This document shows, in pieces, positions 19,501-32,459 of a DNA stretch of 64,000 nt. The DNA lies in NCBI GenBank assembly GCA_963576565.1, contig OY755048.1:7088136-7152135 (forward strand). Direction: 5' to 3'. This DNA comes from Aspidapion aeneum. Its lineage: Eukaryota > Arthropoda > Insecta > Coleoptera > Brentidae. Position numbers and translations under genes: made by a program. The first letter of the stretch is position 1. The number at the start of each line of letters is the position of its first letter. The notes under the pieces were generated by a model, which was not told where the DNA came from, did no database searches, and was given only the letters and a program-made list of their open reading frames with translations.

Positions 19501-21288
19501 CCCAAGTAACATTATTACCACTCAAGGTTTTATTAATTTGGTTCCAAGGTTATTTAGAGGGTGCTGTTATGGCTTTTAGAATCAATTTGGCAACAAAATG
19601 GTAATTTATATTGCCAATTACCTAAAGAGGTGTTATACAACCAAAAAGTGTTCTTCTGTTCCTTTTAGATACTTTTGGTTTTATTGATTTCTGATTTATA
19701 AAGATGGTCTTATAAAACCCTTTTACCTAAAGTTTTTAAAAAGAAATAAATATAAACTTTGGTCTTTTAGTTTTTTTCATTACTTTAGGTCATAACAAAA
19801 GTGTTTTATAATAGAGCTAAAAGGTTACCTTATATCCTTTTGTTTTTGTAGTTACAAGTAGTTTAATAGTAAATATGATTATATAGGCGGTCATATAGAA
19901 CCTAGTTTCCTTAAGGTTTTTAAGAGTGGGAAATATAAACTTTAGACTTTTGGTTTTTGCCATTACTTTTAGGCATTTTAAACAGGTTTTTTTTGGAAGG
20001 CTTAAAGGTAAACTTAATTCTTTTGTATTTATGGTTACCCATAGCTGCATATTAAATATTATTTAAATAGGCGGTCATATAAAACTTTGTTTCCTTAAGG
20101 GTTCTAACAGAAGTAAATAAATACTTTCGTATTTTAGTTTTTACTAGTACTAGTACAGATTGGTACCTACCTATTGCAAGATTGATTATTTATTATCCTG
20201 CTGGGTAGGGCACCCAAGCCTAGATAAGGCCTGTTTAAACGGCCAATATAAGAGGTTTCCCTCCAACCTGCAGGCACAACGGATATCATTGCACTGGCCC
20301 TCCTGATTGTGAGCAAATTGCACGATAAAAAACATTTAAATTTAACACAACACTTTAAAAAACAAATACAAAAAATTTAAGTGAGGTTATGTTGACTATG
20401 TTTACCTTCTCCTTTTTATTGGTTTCAAAAATCCTTGTTGCGATAGAGTAACAAATAAAACCAAGTGACCACTATAAAACGATAATGGCGTATATAGAAT
20501 TATTTTAAAAATATTGTAAACAGAAAATATTTATCAAGTCGTTTTAGCAGTGTTTTTTAACAATAATTTTACTTTAATTTTGATTTATGTAAACCAAACA
20601 GACTTTTTTAATGGTGAATAGTGTAAATTATTTTTATTTTATTTTAAATACTTGTTATTTAGTTAACAAAAAACTATTAAAAAGCATTTGTGAGCTGGCG
20701 CGCTTGTTTTGAGAGCTTTTCAGATACGATTTTATCAGAAAAATAAGTCTGGCAGGCAATTTGATGATCCACAAAAACGACAAACTCCTCATATATAGGT
20801 ATATTTTTATGTGATACAATAATTTTGGGACTCTGACATTTTTGGCAATTTTATGACCTAAATTATTTTATATAGCCATTGTGAATCTAAAATATCGCTA
20901 AAGCTTTTATAGGAAAAATTCTTTACTCTAAAGGTATTATGGTATTCAACAGAATTGCCAGGATACCAAATTACCAAATCTAGTTTTATAACAGGATAGA
21001 GGACATTTCTGAATTGCTTTTAGAACCTGGCATAATAGCTTTAGGCTCTAAAAGGTTCTATACTGGTGGAACCGCTAGAGGGCGAAGCTAGCGTTTATTT
21101 CTTATGGTTTTATAGTGAGTTTAATACATAGGTTACCACCACCAATTGGGGAGTCCCATTTAGGAGGTCTAAGGGGTATATAAGCGTAATGGGAACGTGC
21201 TAGAGACCAAACATTGCAACTAATGGTTTTAAGGAAAGGCGCTGGCAACCTTTTAGCTTCTGCTATAAATCAAGAAATGTTACTTGGG
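19501..21288. mobile_element. 1.8 kb element with 13-bp inverted ends and tandem subrepeats
   Basis: CCCAAGTAACATT at 19501-19513 is repeated inverted at 21276-21288. About three diverged 150-190 bp subunits (GGCGGTCATATA...CCTTAAGG...TTTTAGTTTTT) occupy 19640-20140. The remainder is AT-rich without an open frame. Superfamily and TSD are unclear. Confidence 0.45.
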
Positions 21289-21702
21289 ACAAATGAGATG
21301 AAATTTGATTCAAATTATATTGCAGTAATTTAATTTTGTTATTTTTAAACTGCTTAAATTCTGCTTTCTGGCAAACTTTTTTATACCATCTTAAAATCAG
21401 CATTTTAACGAAAAAACAAAAATACTGCTTTCAGAACTTCGGCATTTGCGTATGAAAACGGGGCCTCTTTTTAGGTTCAAAATTAAAATAAAAGTAAAAA
21501 TAAATTCTAATAATTTATTTTACACTTTATATTTTGTTCTAAGTTATTTTACACTTTATATACTACTTATCAAAAAAATGTGTACACCTACAATATAAAA
21601 ATCCATGTTAGGTGTACAATTTTTTTTGAAAAGCAGTATATTTTGTTTAATTTCCACTGGTCTATTAAGGCCTCAGAAGTAATACTTTTAACGTTACGTT
21701 AC

Positions 21703-21917
21703 CTGCGGAATTTCTCTGCTGGTCAAAATTCCAAATCCTTGAGGCGAGTCTTCAGGAGGATAAATTCTCCTTCCCCTCGTATTTTGTTCTTCTGGTAGGG
21801 GGCAGGTAAGTTTCATGTGAATTTCGTAGAAGTAGGTCGGTTCCTCGGGAACCGGGTGGCAGTCTGTGATTGAATCCGCAATTTTCTTGTAGTAGTGCTG
21901 ACGACGTTTGGTAGTAC
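21703..21917 (-). CDS. Dcr-1: Dicer-1, exon 6 (DUF283 end to platform)
   Basis: Begins after CTATCTTTAG with two bases that complete the glycine codon split by intron 5. It reads TTKRRQHYYKKIAD, then PLPEEQNTRGRRIYPPED and FGILTSREIPQ, strongly conserved Dicer text. It ends in phase 0 at donor GTAACG. 215 bp. Confidence 0.95.
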
Positions 21918-21984
21918 CTAAAGATAGAAGACAAGGTAAGAGTTTCTGCATACTTTTTCTTCGGTTCTGTCTCGGTCTTTAAGT

Positions 21985-22771
21985 GGTGGTTAAGGGTTTT
22001 TCACGGGATCCTTCAAAACTAGAACCCCTATCGGTAAAAGTTAAATGCAAAAGTTATAAGCAATAAAAAGGTCTAGAACTTTTGTAGAAATTTTTGTACC
22101 TAACCTAAAATTTTCCAAAAAAAATCATTTTTTTTATCTCCACAATTTTATTTTTGTATTTTTTGTATTACCAATTTACTTCCCTTATACGTTGTAATTT
22201 TTTTGAGTTTTATTTTTACATTTTTATTGTAAACGTAAAAATATGCACGTTTTTAACAAAAAATGCCCAGATTTTAAAAGTAGTTTTTTTTGTAAACAGT
22301 AATAATATTTTTTTTCGTTAAAAACTCCATTTTTATAAGGTGTAAAAAAATTAACATACTTTGGGAAAATTTACATTTTAAACGAGATTTGATTTTTGAT
22401 GTTTCTAAAAATAGGGCTTTCAATAAAGAAAAAGGAACACTGTTCTTTCCCAAAAAATCTGTTTTGAGATCTGGATCATTTTCGAAAAAAAATTTTTTAA
22501 TAAAAATATATAAAATATATTACAACGTATTTAGGACTTAAAATGGTATGTTTTTTTTTAACAAATTTCGTAAAACACAAAAAAAAATGTGAAGGATACA
22601 AATTAAAAAGGAAAAAAACTCAATCAGTTTTCTCAATTTTTCTCGGAAAATTTTTGGTAATAAAAAAAATGGTTCATACAAAAGTTGTAAACATTTTAAT
22701 TATCTGTAACTTTTCTATTTACCTTTTATCTATAGGCGGCCTAGTTTCGCTGAAAACCGTGAAAATCCACC
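21985..22771. mobile_element. Fold-back MITE with about 125-bp arms
   Basis: The left arm (GTGGTTAAGGGTTTTTCACG..., 21985-22110) is repeated inverted at 22640-22771 (read from the right: GGTGGATTTTCACGGTTTTC). The centre is AT-rich. The 110-codon frame near 22543 is composed of this low-complexity DNA and is not supported. Confidence 0.6.
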
Positions 22772-22932
22772 CCAAAAAGTTCACACCATTTCACCCTAAT
22801 AATCGGATCGAGTATAATTTTTTCTGTTGGCTGCGATATCAGGGCTCTGAACAAATAAACAGTAAAATAATATAAAAAATATTAAATTTAAAAAAAGATA
22901 TGAAAAATATGAAATTAAGAAAATAAATTCCA

Positions 22933-23577
22933 CAGGGTGTCCCATAACTTAGAGCCATAGGCCAAAAGGTGATGAAAGAGGTCATGTCTGATAAAAAAGT
23001 ATGCATGGGTCAAAACTCTTTCTTTTTTTAAACTTTTTTGCTAATAACTTTTTAAAAAAACGTAGTAAAAATATGAAATTAGGTAAAGTGGTGTATCTGA
23101 ACAAGAGCAATAAATTGAAATAAATATTATTTTTAAAAAAATTAGTCGGTCAATTTTTTTTTAGAAAAAAACAATTTTTTTGGTATTAACTTTTATGAAT
23201 GCCATATTAAACGCAATGTTTTTTAAATATTTTTTGTCAATAAAAACAAGTCTCTAGTGAGACATAATAATAAAATATTTGTGATATTATTTAAAAGAAT
23301 AGGTCAGCAAAAATTAATTTTTTAAAAAATTATTATTTTTTATACATTTTTGGAGGTTAACTTGACAGCCTGTAACCCTCAACTTCTAATTTTATCGAAA
23401 AAAGGAATACCACATTTTTGAATCCCAATTAGCTAAGTATTTAGCTGGCTGTGACAGATTTTCTTTTTTTTGTAAAACCCCTTTCCCCCCACTCCTCTAA
23501 CTTTAAAAATCTTTTATCTTAAAAACAGATGTGTGTTGACCCCCATGTTATATAAACTTTTTTCTCGGGACACCCTG
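22933..23577. mobile_element. CAGGGTGTCCCATAACTTA MITE, copy 3
   Basis: The left end is intact. The right end stops at TCTCGGGACACCCTG, missing the inner part of the TIR present in copies 1 and 2. TA follows on the right only. Confidence 0.7.
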
Positions 23578-23579
23578 TA

Positions 23580-25110
23580 TAATAATATGATTCTCTTGCT
23601 TCTTCTAAAATCTCCTCTCGGAAATACGGAGCCAGGGCTTCAGTTAACTTTGGGTGCTGATACAGAATATGAATCTGGTACAGCTTGGTTGTACCACTAC
23701 TTTCATAGCCCTTATTAATTTAGTAGCTGCCGCAGGTGAACCCTAAAGAATTTGATCCTTGTTGCACAACCAAATTTTGAGAGTGAATTTTTGCCGCACA
23801 ATTTTTTTTATGCTTTGCACCTTTAGAATGCTTGTGCAAGGAAACAAAACCTATTAAGATCCTTATGGTCTTACAACATATAGTGCAAAAAAATATCGCT
23901 TTTTCCATATTTTCTCGCTCACTGCGATATCAAATAATTGTTACTATATTTTCTAGTTAACCACTCATTTTAACATTTTTAACATTGTGATGACTATTCA
24001 TCTCCGAAATTTAATTTATGTCAGTTTAAATAATAAACTCAATCAAGGAAGAGAAAAATTATAGCTGTTTTGGTAAAACCAAAATTATCTACACATTAAT
24101 TTATTCTTAAAAGTTTGGACGAAAGGCGTTGCCTACCCTAAATAAAATTCAAAAAACTTTTGTTTTCATATAATCACATTTTTAATATTTACCTCCAAAA
24201 ATATTCATAATAACCATTTCTTCATAAATTTTTTTTATAAAGATTGCGTAAGATCTATTAGACGATTAATTGCATATACTGCATTATTCCGCATTTCTCA
24301 TCCAATATTTTCCTAATAGGTGTTCCATAAGACTTTTGTAAAGGTGGCGTGATTTATCTCTATTAATTTCTGTTTCTATTATCGCTAATGGGATGTTAAA
24401 GGCTGCGCCTTTGCCAATTCTCGAAAGAAGTTGTTTTCTCCAGATCGCTGGCGCTGTATGAATGAGAGAGAAAGAACAAGGAATGCATGCATGCCTGAGC
24501 ATTGCATTAAATGGATTGATTGAAAAAAATTCCGCCAACTAGGTGGTAACTGCAAACTATATGTTTTCCCGACAGCAGTAAATGTTTCATGGAATATTTA
24601 CAAAAAATAAAGTAAATTAGTGTAGTTTTACGTTAAATTTGGGTTAAAAAAAAGCGCGTTACCATCTTGTTCCATATTTGGTTAGAATTATCCCAATTTT
24701 ATAAGTATTTATAATTATTTTCTTAGATTTTTGTTTTGTTTTAGCTTATTTTAATATAGAGTTACTGCGGAAGTTTTTTTGGGATCATTTGGACTGAAAT
24801 CTAAGTGGCAAAACAATGCAGTGCAAATGTAGTGAAAACGAAAACTGTGTGTGTAAGCATACAAACCACTGTGTGGCCCTGTTTATTCTTTTTAAAAGAC
24901 ATAAACGTCTGGACACACACAGATTTGAGCAACTTAACAAACGCTGCAAAAGAACACGATTTGTCAGCGAAACTAATAGTGACAATACCAGCTAGTATCG
25001 CATAAGCAGAACGTTATTTTTCGGGACTGAAACAATACTCAAAAATAAAAAAAACTTATCCATAGAATACAGGACCTAAAACGCAGCCGTAGTGTTTATG
25101 ACAATGTTAT
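23580..25110. other. Intronic sequence, mostly unassigned
   Basis: Dicer-1 intron 5. Apart from a possible zinc-finger remnant at 23720-23908 I see no gene. An 84-codon minus-strand frame (24284-24538) has no recognisable similarity. Confidence 0.4.
23720..23908 (-). pseudogene. Possible U1-type zinc-finger fragment
   Basis: From an ATG the frame has C-T-I-C followed 15 residues later by H-S-K-G-A-K-H (C-x2-C...H-x5-H), the spacing seen in U1-like/matrin-type fingers found in some transposon proteins. Only 62 codons remain, and it lies in an intron on the coding strand of Dicer-1 without Dicer similarity. Likely TE debris. Confidence 0.25.
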
Positions 25111-25463
25111 CATAACAAAAACATTTCATGTAAAAAAAACGCCAAGTACGCGAGAATGGCATTCCGTAAAAAGAATTGAGATAAAAGTAAAGCCAAGTTC
25201 TCCATACAAATTTCAAAATGAAAGGTTCTTACTTGTTTGAAAATGTTTTTTTAATCTTTGCTATAACAGCCAAACTTCTTTATGTTCAATTTAGTCATTT
25301 ACAGCCGTAATAGCCAAGTTTAGAAAAATATTTCCAAACTAGTAAGAACCTTTCATTTTGAAATTTGTATTGGAGAACTTGGCTTTACTTTTATCTCAAT
25401 TCTTTTTACGGAATGCCATTTTCGCGTACTTGGCTTTTTTTTACATGAAATGTTTTTGTTATG
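25111..25463. mobile_element. Fold-back MITE with about 129-bp arms
   Basis: 25111-25239 and 25335-25463 are nearly identical inverted copies (CATAACAAAAACATTTCATG outer end, GGTTCTTACTTGTTTG inner end), separated by a 95-bp loop. Few mismatches suggest a fairly recent origin. Confidence 0.85.
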
Positions 25464-25559
25464 ATTTCACTTCTTTTTTAAAGGAATTGGCTAATACTTA
25501 ATTTTTAAAGTAGTAAAATGTGCGGAATTTGTTCAAAACTTTTGCAATGCCTTACTTAA

Positions 25560-26640
25560 ATTTTTGAGGTTTTTTAATTTTTTTCCATGGTTTTATCGTA
25601 GTTCCTATCAGCCTTCCAAAGCTCAGCTCTCTAGCGTTTCTGAAAGTGCACAATGTTACTTTTAATAACTTTACATGTATAGGGGAGGGAAATAAATTAA
25701 AATTGTCTTGTTTTTAAATTTTGTCCTATAGTTTTATCATAGTTCCTATCAGTCTTCTAATGCTCAGCTCTCTAGCGTTTCTGGAAGTGGGTAATGTTAC
25801 TTTTACATAACTTTACATGTATAGGGGAGGGAAATAAATTAAAATTGTCTTGTTTTTAAATTTTTTCCCATGGTTTTATCATAATTTCTATCAGCATTCC
25901 AATGCTCAGCTTTCTAGCGTTTCTGGAAGTGCGCAATGTTAGTTTTATATAAATTTACATTTATAGGAGAGGGAAGTAAAATAAAATGTTGGTGTTTTTA
26001 AATTTTTTCATATATTTTTATCATATTGTCTTACAGTCTTAAAAAGTTCAGCTCTCTAGCGTTTCTGGAAGTGGGCAGTGTTACTTTTACATAACTTTAC
26101 ATTTATAGGGGAAAGAAGTAAATTAGAATTTTGGGGTGTTTTAATTTTTTTCTATAGCTTTATCATAGTTACTATCGGTCTTCCAAAGCTCAGCTCTCTA
26201 GCATGTCTGGAAGTAGGCAATGTTACTTTTAATTAACTTTACCTTTATAGGGGAGGGAAGTAAATTAGAATTTTAGGGTGTTCTAATTTTTTCCTATAGT
26301 TTTATCATAGTTCCTATCAGTCTGCCAAAGCTCAACTCTCTAGCATTTCTGGAAGTGGGCAATGCTACTTTTACATAACTTTAAATGTATAGGGGATGGG
26401 AGTAAATAAAAATTCTGGGGTTTTTTGATTTTTTCCTATAGTTTTATCATAGTTCCTATCATTCTGCCAAAGCTCAACTCTCTAGCATTTCTGGAAGTGG
26501 GCGATGCTACTTTTACATAACTTTAAATGTATAGGGGAGAGAAGTAAATTAAAATTTTGGGGTTTTTTTCTTCCAGGGGTTTGGTCATAATTTCTATCAG
26601 TCTGCAAAATTTCAGCTTTGTAGCATGTCTGGAAGTACAG
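25560..26640. repeat. Tandem array, about 140-bp unit, 8 copies
   Basis: The word CTCTCTAGCGTTTCTGGAAG (with variants) recurs near 25628, 25768, 25912, 26050, 26199, 26338, 26479 and 26622. Each is followed by ATAACTTTACATGTATAGGGG. Units are moderately diverged, with older copies at the right. Noncoding. Confidence 0.9.
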
Positions 26641-27336
26641 TAAAATATTGATGATCTATACATGAGTGAGTGGCAATTTCGACGTTTTTTGAAATTTCGT
26701 AACTACTTTACTACTTTATGGAATTCCATGAAACTTGGAGGGGTTGTTAACTCCATGGAGATCTACGACTGGGCAAAGTTTTAGATTCGTAGCTCATTCC
26801 GAAGTAGAGTTTTAGGTAGGTCAAATATCGGCTGAAATGTTTCAAGAAAAGATGGTTACGGCGCGCGAACTTGGCGAGGCACTGCCGTGCCCTCAGATAA
26901 CCGCGTTTCTTGAAAAAAATCATGGAATTAAACTGATTAATAAACAATAACTTATTTCAAAGTTTTTATGTGTTTTTTGTTCTTTATTATCATAAGTTTT
27001 AACTTTTTTTGTAGTGCAGTAAGTTATTAACTTGGTAAGTAGTTTTATAAGACTTATTTTCATTTGGCGCATTTTTGCCTACCCTGCTTTAATTATCACT
27101 GCACGCAACTGCCCTCAGTTATTCTTCATTGGGGAAAATATAAAAAATATTAAGATTTTTTCAAAAATATAGAGTTTTATAAAGTATGAACAAAAATATG
27201 GTTATTTTCATAAAATTTGGAGATGTTGAGAGCCTTGCGATATATTTTCTTTATTTCTAACAGATTTTATGCTGTTATTTATTATTTACCTTTCATCTTC
27301 TTAAGACTTCAGAACCTAATTTTGTTTTGTATTCAC

Positions 27337-27566
27337 CTGGTCTAGCTTCGGAGTTCTCATCGAAACTCTCATCCAACGGGAAATTGTACCATTCAACTTC
27401 TAGAGGAACAAAGTTTTCTTTATTGATAGGCTGAAGTTGATTGTCCAACTCGCCCATTTTATGCAGCACCTGGCATAGAATAAAAGCTGCCGCTCTTCTA
27501 CTCAAGAGGGCGTTAGGCATTGGTGGACTACTGATTGTCTGCTTTACTGGTGAGTTAATGGGAAGT
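27337..27566 (-). CDS. Dcr-1: Dicer-1, exon 5 (DUF283)
   Basis: Starts after TTGTTTTCAG with one base of a split arginine codon, then LPINSPVKQTISSPPMP and AAAFILCQVLHKMGELDNQL, a hallmark of the Dicer dimerization domain. It ends after the first base of a glycine codon at donor GTGAAT, matching exon 6. 230 bp. Confidence 0.95.
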
Positions 27567-28974
27567 CTGAAAACAAAAATGTGCCTGTGGTAAGAACTCT
27601 TCCAGCAGTATTTAGTAAAGGGTGCTAATTATCAAGTCTCTAGACTAGAGAATATTTTCATATTTGTTCATAAATGCCTTGCAATATAGGCCATGTATTT
27701 CGTTGTAAAAATGACATTATATCCACACAAAACCAATAAAATACAACAAAAAACTTATTTAAACTTTTTGTCTAGTTTTGAACATTTCTACCACCCCATA
27801 GTGTTTGGTGCATCATTCAAATTACACCCCTGTATTTTATATGTTAATTATTTAAACAAGTCGGCGTTGAGTGATCCAGTTTTCAATTATTCGGGAGAGA
27901 GTTACTCAGAAAGCATTACAATATTAATTGCCCTTTTTATAATATTTAAATATTGATTGATACTCAATACGGTAATGCATCTACAGAGATAGTTTTCAGT
28001 TATTTAGGAATAACAAGCCTAAAAATAACCGGCTTCACCGTCGGCCTAGACTTGCACGCGTCAAAGTGTAAAACAAATTGCCTTTACTAGACAGAATAGC
28101 TCATAGAACTTGTATGTAAAATCGGTTAAGTAGTTTCTGAGATTAGCGGTAACAAACATTTCAACTGAATATTGGCTTTTTTCTACAATGAATTGGGGGG
28201 TTATAACTTTTTTTAAAGATAGAGGCGAGTCCTAGCTACATGCTCAAGGATTGTTTTTGTCACCAAAACTATGCTTTAACCGTAAAAATATATATTTTAC
28301 ATGGACTTCATTTTATTTTTGTTAGCAGTGACCTATCTGACATGTTTGGGTTACCCAGTTTCAATATTTTTGTTTACGAGAACTATTCAAAAATAAATTA
28401 ATATTTTTTAAATTAATAATTTTTGATTTTATGTCAATCAAGTGTATTTATTGGATATAATAGAACACATACATATACAAAATGTCAACATATAATAAGA
28501 TGCAGAACAAAAGTTAACATAAGGTCGAAATTTTAACATATAAATCCCTATGATACATAATAAAAAAAATCACTGTATATGTATTCAATTGGCTTTAAAA
28601 GTTTTGGTCTATAGTTTTTTGAACTTTGAATCACCCCTCAAGGTTGGTACTAAAATTTAAGACTATTTTATATAGAATCCTATGAATGCACGGACTAAAT
28701 TTCCAAAAAATGACATACCTTTAGAAATTTCTATTTCGTTTTGCAAAGGATACATGAATTTCATACATCCTTAGTTTTTCTTTATTTTTTGAGTTAATTT
28801 GAATTTTTATGAGAATATAATTATGAGATACAACTCACTGAAAATGATTATTACGCTATTGCACGTTAGCATAATCCAAATATTTACAGTTATATCTTAG
28901 TAAATACTGGTGTTTAAGTTTTTACCTCAAACCTCTTTTGATCCTCGAACAAATCAGTCCCAAGACTCACCAAC

Positions 28975-29228
28975 CTTATGTGACAGACATATCCATCTTC
29001 CACATTATCCTCGTGCCAAATCGGTGTTAATCGTGTAAACGTGTCACTTGGCAACTTGACACAATATTTGTTGACCAGAGCGATTGAGTTAAAAAGCGAA
29101 ACGCTGGGCGCGTTTTCTTTTCTTAACGGCTGGTAGGCCGGGCAACACTTGGAGTACTTGTCAGCCAGCATCTGTTCTTCTTTACTGGGTTCCAGACTTG
29201 AGCAACGCCTGAGAAGCGTGTTTTCCAC
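28975..29228 (-). CDS. Dcr-1: Dicer-1, exon 4 (helicase end to DUF283)
   Basis: Begins VENTLLRRCSSLEPSKEEQ after ATTATTAACAG and includes SIALVNKYCVKLPSDTFTRL, a highly conserved Dicer signature. I end it at AAG|GTTGGT (phase 2), because only this keeps the frame into exon 5 LPINSP. A better-looking GTGAGT lies five bases further but would break the phase. 254 bp. Confidence 0.85.
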
Positions 29229-29767
29229 CTGTTAATAATAACAATCAAGATTATGGGAAATCGGTCTAGCCCGGCCCCAAATACCTTTTGAAAATGAAAT
29301 CTTGAATTGGTCATGCCCCTCTTTTTCTGAATAAAGACAAAAAAACTGTATTTCTACTACAAAAAAAAACATTTATTTAAAAAAATATTTTGATTTAGTT
29401 ATCTGGTGCGAAGGGTGCTGCTGAATTTCCTTGAGAAGTCACTTTTTTCCACAGAATTATGTTTTAAGTGAATTGCCTGTTTTCTAAAAGTATGTTTATC
29501 TCATTTATTTTTATTTATTTCTTTATTTAGCAAAAGCTAATCAATAAATCAAATAGTACAAAGTTCACAATCAATAAGTCAAACAGTACAAAACTCACTA
29601 TTCTAAAAAAATGTAAATACAAACATTCATAAATTTAATATATGACAAAAACGGGTAAACACTGACTATGTGATAATATTATTAATATTTGGTAGGTAGA
29701 TATAATATATATAATATATTTTCACTTTCTATGTGTATTCTAACCAGAGAGAAAGAGATAAAAAAAA

Positions 29768-30960
29768 TTATTCTTCATGAACAATACCAATTTTACCTAA
29801 TAAATTAATTTTTAACTTTGTTTTGAAGCTATTTAATGTTGTACATTGTTTAATATCATCTGGTAACTTATTAAAGTCATTCATGCCCTGGAAAAAAACA
29901 GACCTTGTGGCCATTGTGCTGTTTCGATGCTGAATATAAAAATCATTCTGCCGCCTTGTATTGTGATTATGTATTTGATAGTTATATGTCATTTTTCTTA
30001 AGAGATATGGCGGAGCATGGCCAATTTTAATCTTGAATATAAAAACCAGTACATTAAACCTAACATACTCAGCGACCGGAAGCCATTGTAATGCCCTTTG
30101 CATGACTTTAATTGGAGTGTATTTATTGCAGGAGAGAATAATTCTCATACATCTGTTCTGTAGTTTTTGCAACCGCTGGATTTCATTTTGGTTCATTAGA
30201 TAAGTAAGAGTAGAGCAATAGTTGAAATGGGGGAGTATTATAGTATTAAACACCACCAGTCTAGACCAAACCGATAATGACAGTGAACAACGTCTCAGAT
30301 AATTTACTTTAACACTTATTTTCGAAACCAGAGAGTTGCAGTAATCTTTAAGTGTTAATTTATTGTTAAGAATTACACCCAAATATTTCATCTTTTCAAC
30401 TTCCTCTAAGCACTTGTCGCCTATTTTTACTGAATAATTATTTCCAATAAAAAGCCTTCTATTATTAAATGTGGTAAAGAGCATATATTTAGTCTTATTA
30501 ATATTAATTTTTAGTAGATTTGTAGATGCATATGACCAGATTAGTATTTTGAACAAGCAAATCCAGATCCTTAGAGAAAACATAAATAAAACCATCGTCA
30601 GCAAAATTGTGCAGATCCATATCAGCTGATTGTATTATGTCAGGTAAATCATTAACATAGATAATGAACAATAGTGGACCCAACACACTACCCTGTGGCA
30701 CACCATGTTCATTAGCCAGACCTGTTGATTTTACCCCATTAACCTTTGTTGCTTACGATCTGTCAGATAACTTTTGAACCATTCAAGCACTTGACCTGAA
30801 ATGCCAATATCTTTAAGTTTCTTAATTAATCTATATATATCAATATTAAAAGGAGTTCGTTTAAAATTATATTCAGTATTACTGTCATTTAAAATGAGGT
30901 ATAATGTCTGCTGTGATTTCTTCACTTTTATTATTGTCACTATTGTCCAATAATGAAGCC
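29768..30960 (-). pseudogene. CR1/Jockey-like LINE reverse transcriptase, 5'-truncated
   Basis: Minus-strand text in three frames gives WFKSYLTDRKQQ, then PQGSVLGPLLFIIYVNDLP and FADD (RT catalytic region), then the typical C-terminal part LQWLPVAEYVRFNVLVFIFK and MATRSVFFQGMNDFNKLPDD. At least two frameshifts separate the pieces. It lacks the endonuclease and N-terminal RT, as usual for truncated LINE insertions. It lies in Dicer-1 intron 3 in sense orientation. Confidence 0.9.
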
Positions 30961-31145
30961 AATTTCGGAAATGAAAAAAAAATTGGTGTGCTGGTTTGCG
31001 GATGACCTTTCCATAACATTAGTTTCTCTAAATTTGCTGTCGCTTTCATTTTAAAATTTAAATTACATAAGAACTCCCGCCCCCCTTTAAAATTGGTCTA
31101 CGCCACCCCGGTGGGGCGCGCCCCCAGTTTCGGAACCACTGTCTT

Positions 31146-31470
31146 AAAGCATACATACTGGTTCGAAAAATCGAAAAGTGAAGAAATCATAGTTTGATTT
31201 GAAAGTAATGGTAAATTTAAATACGCAGATGGCGAAAAGGGCGCTTCATGTGCCTAGACGCCAGGCCTAGAGCCTACCCAACACTACTACTAAATACGCA
31301 GACAAAAAAAGTGCGCGTGTCTTTGTTCTGGCACGTAGACACACAGCTAGCTGCTGGCTGGACGCCATGTTTGTGGATTATTTACATCTTGCGGTGTTTT
31401 GCGTTTTTCCTGTAAAATTGTGACTCTTTTTGTAAAAAAAATGGGAATTAATTCACGTCTTATATGTACG
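31146..31470. repeat. Dispersed repeat shared with 10130-10215 and 8960-9115
   Basis: 31146-31225 (ACTGGTTCGAAAAATCGAAA) is about 75% alike to the minus strand just beyond the Dicer-1 exon 7 donor. 31290-31470 is an inverted relative of 8960-9115 (GTGTCTACGTGCC, GCAAAACACCGCAA). It supports ending exon 7 before that repeat. Confidence 0.5.
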
Positions 31471-31667
31471 GGAGAAGAAATAATTTGTTAATAAAGTTAG
31501 TGGTTTATAAATGCAATTAAACACTCTTTATGGTGTTTTTGATAATTGTCAAATAATGTAGTGACGTAACGGAGTATGTTCCAAAACCATCAAAACTGAC
31601 GCATGTGCTGTAATCAAAATCCTGTCTACCCGAAAAAGAATCATTAAGAATTAAAGGGGACCCTGGG

Positions 31668-31911
31668 CAGCGGCGTAGCGTGCCTGAAGGGGCGGGGGGA
31701 GCAGACTGCTACAAAAGGCGCCCCTCAGAAATCTTGCGACCAAAAAAAAAACAAAAAAAAGGTCATCATGTTTTTTGTTCCCTTTGCCGCCCTCTCAATT
31801 TGCAGTTGCCAGCCCTGCTACTTAATAAAGCTTAGGGCGCTTCGGCAATCCATGGGGCGCCAGTACCCTCGGGGCTGAACCCCCCCTCCCCCCCCCCACG
31901 CTACGCCACTG
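31668..31911. mobile_element. hAT-like MITE with perfect 8-bp TSD
   Basis: CAGCGGCGTAGCGTG on the left pairs with CACGCTACGCCACTG on the right. ACCCTGGG is duplicated at 31660-31667 and 31912-31919. The body contains CTTGCGACCAAAAAAA and CGGTACTGG-like blocks shared with the copies at 62956 and 63600. Confidence 0.85.
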
Positions 31912-32459
31912 ACCCTGGGTTCAAGCACCGCGTGTGAGAATGCACGGGAATGCTCCGTATTTATAAATTAAGGTATTTGCCCGCCCCCATATGAACTAAA
32001 CTTTATTGTGGCGATATCTATGAATTTCGTATCAACTATAGTCACCTGCTGCCTGAAGGTTGAACTACTCCGAATACTGTCACTCTTCATTATTCAGCTA
32101 TTTAAATGTGGATACATCGCGCATCGTGTTTTTCTAATATTAAGCAGTAAGTACACCAAATATCAAACAAATAGATAGATCAAATTAAAGAGTAATTTGT
32201 ATAGATCATATTGTAATATTGATTTCTTCCTATATTTATTTTTTAACACGCGACTATAGGCTAAGCATGTAAAAAACAATAAAAAAATAAAAGTTAATTG
32301 TCATACATCATTTTAAAGAATAGTTTATGCTGATTTCGAAAATCGAATAAAAAGAGGATAATTCCATAAGAAAAATACCAACTTTATCTCAAAAACACAA
32401 GATACAAGAATTTTTTTATTTTTCTTTTGTTTACTACACATTGTCAAAAATTAAAAAAA

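Noticed and set aside
24284..24538. 84-codon minus-strand frame as a Dicer-1 exon
   Set aside because: No Dicer similarity. Exons 5 and 6 already join in phase without it.
31146..31225. Possible Dicer-1 exon duplication
   Set aside because: The similarity is to intron-side sequence after the exon 7 donor, so it is a repeat and not a coding duplication.
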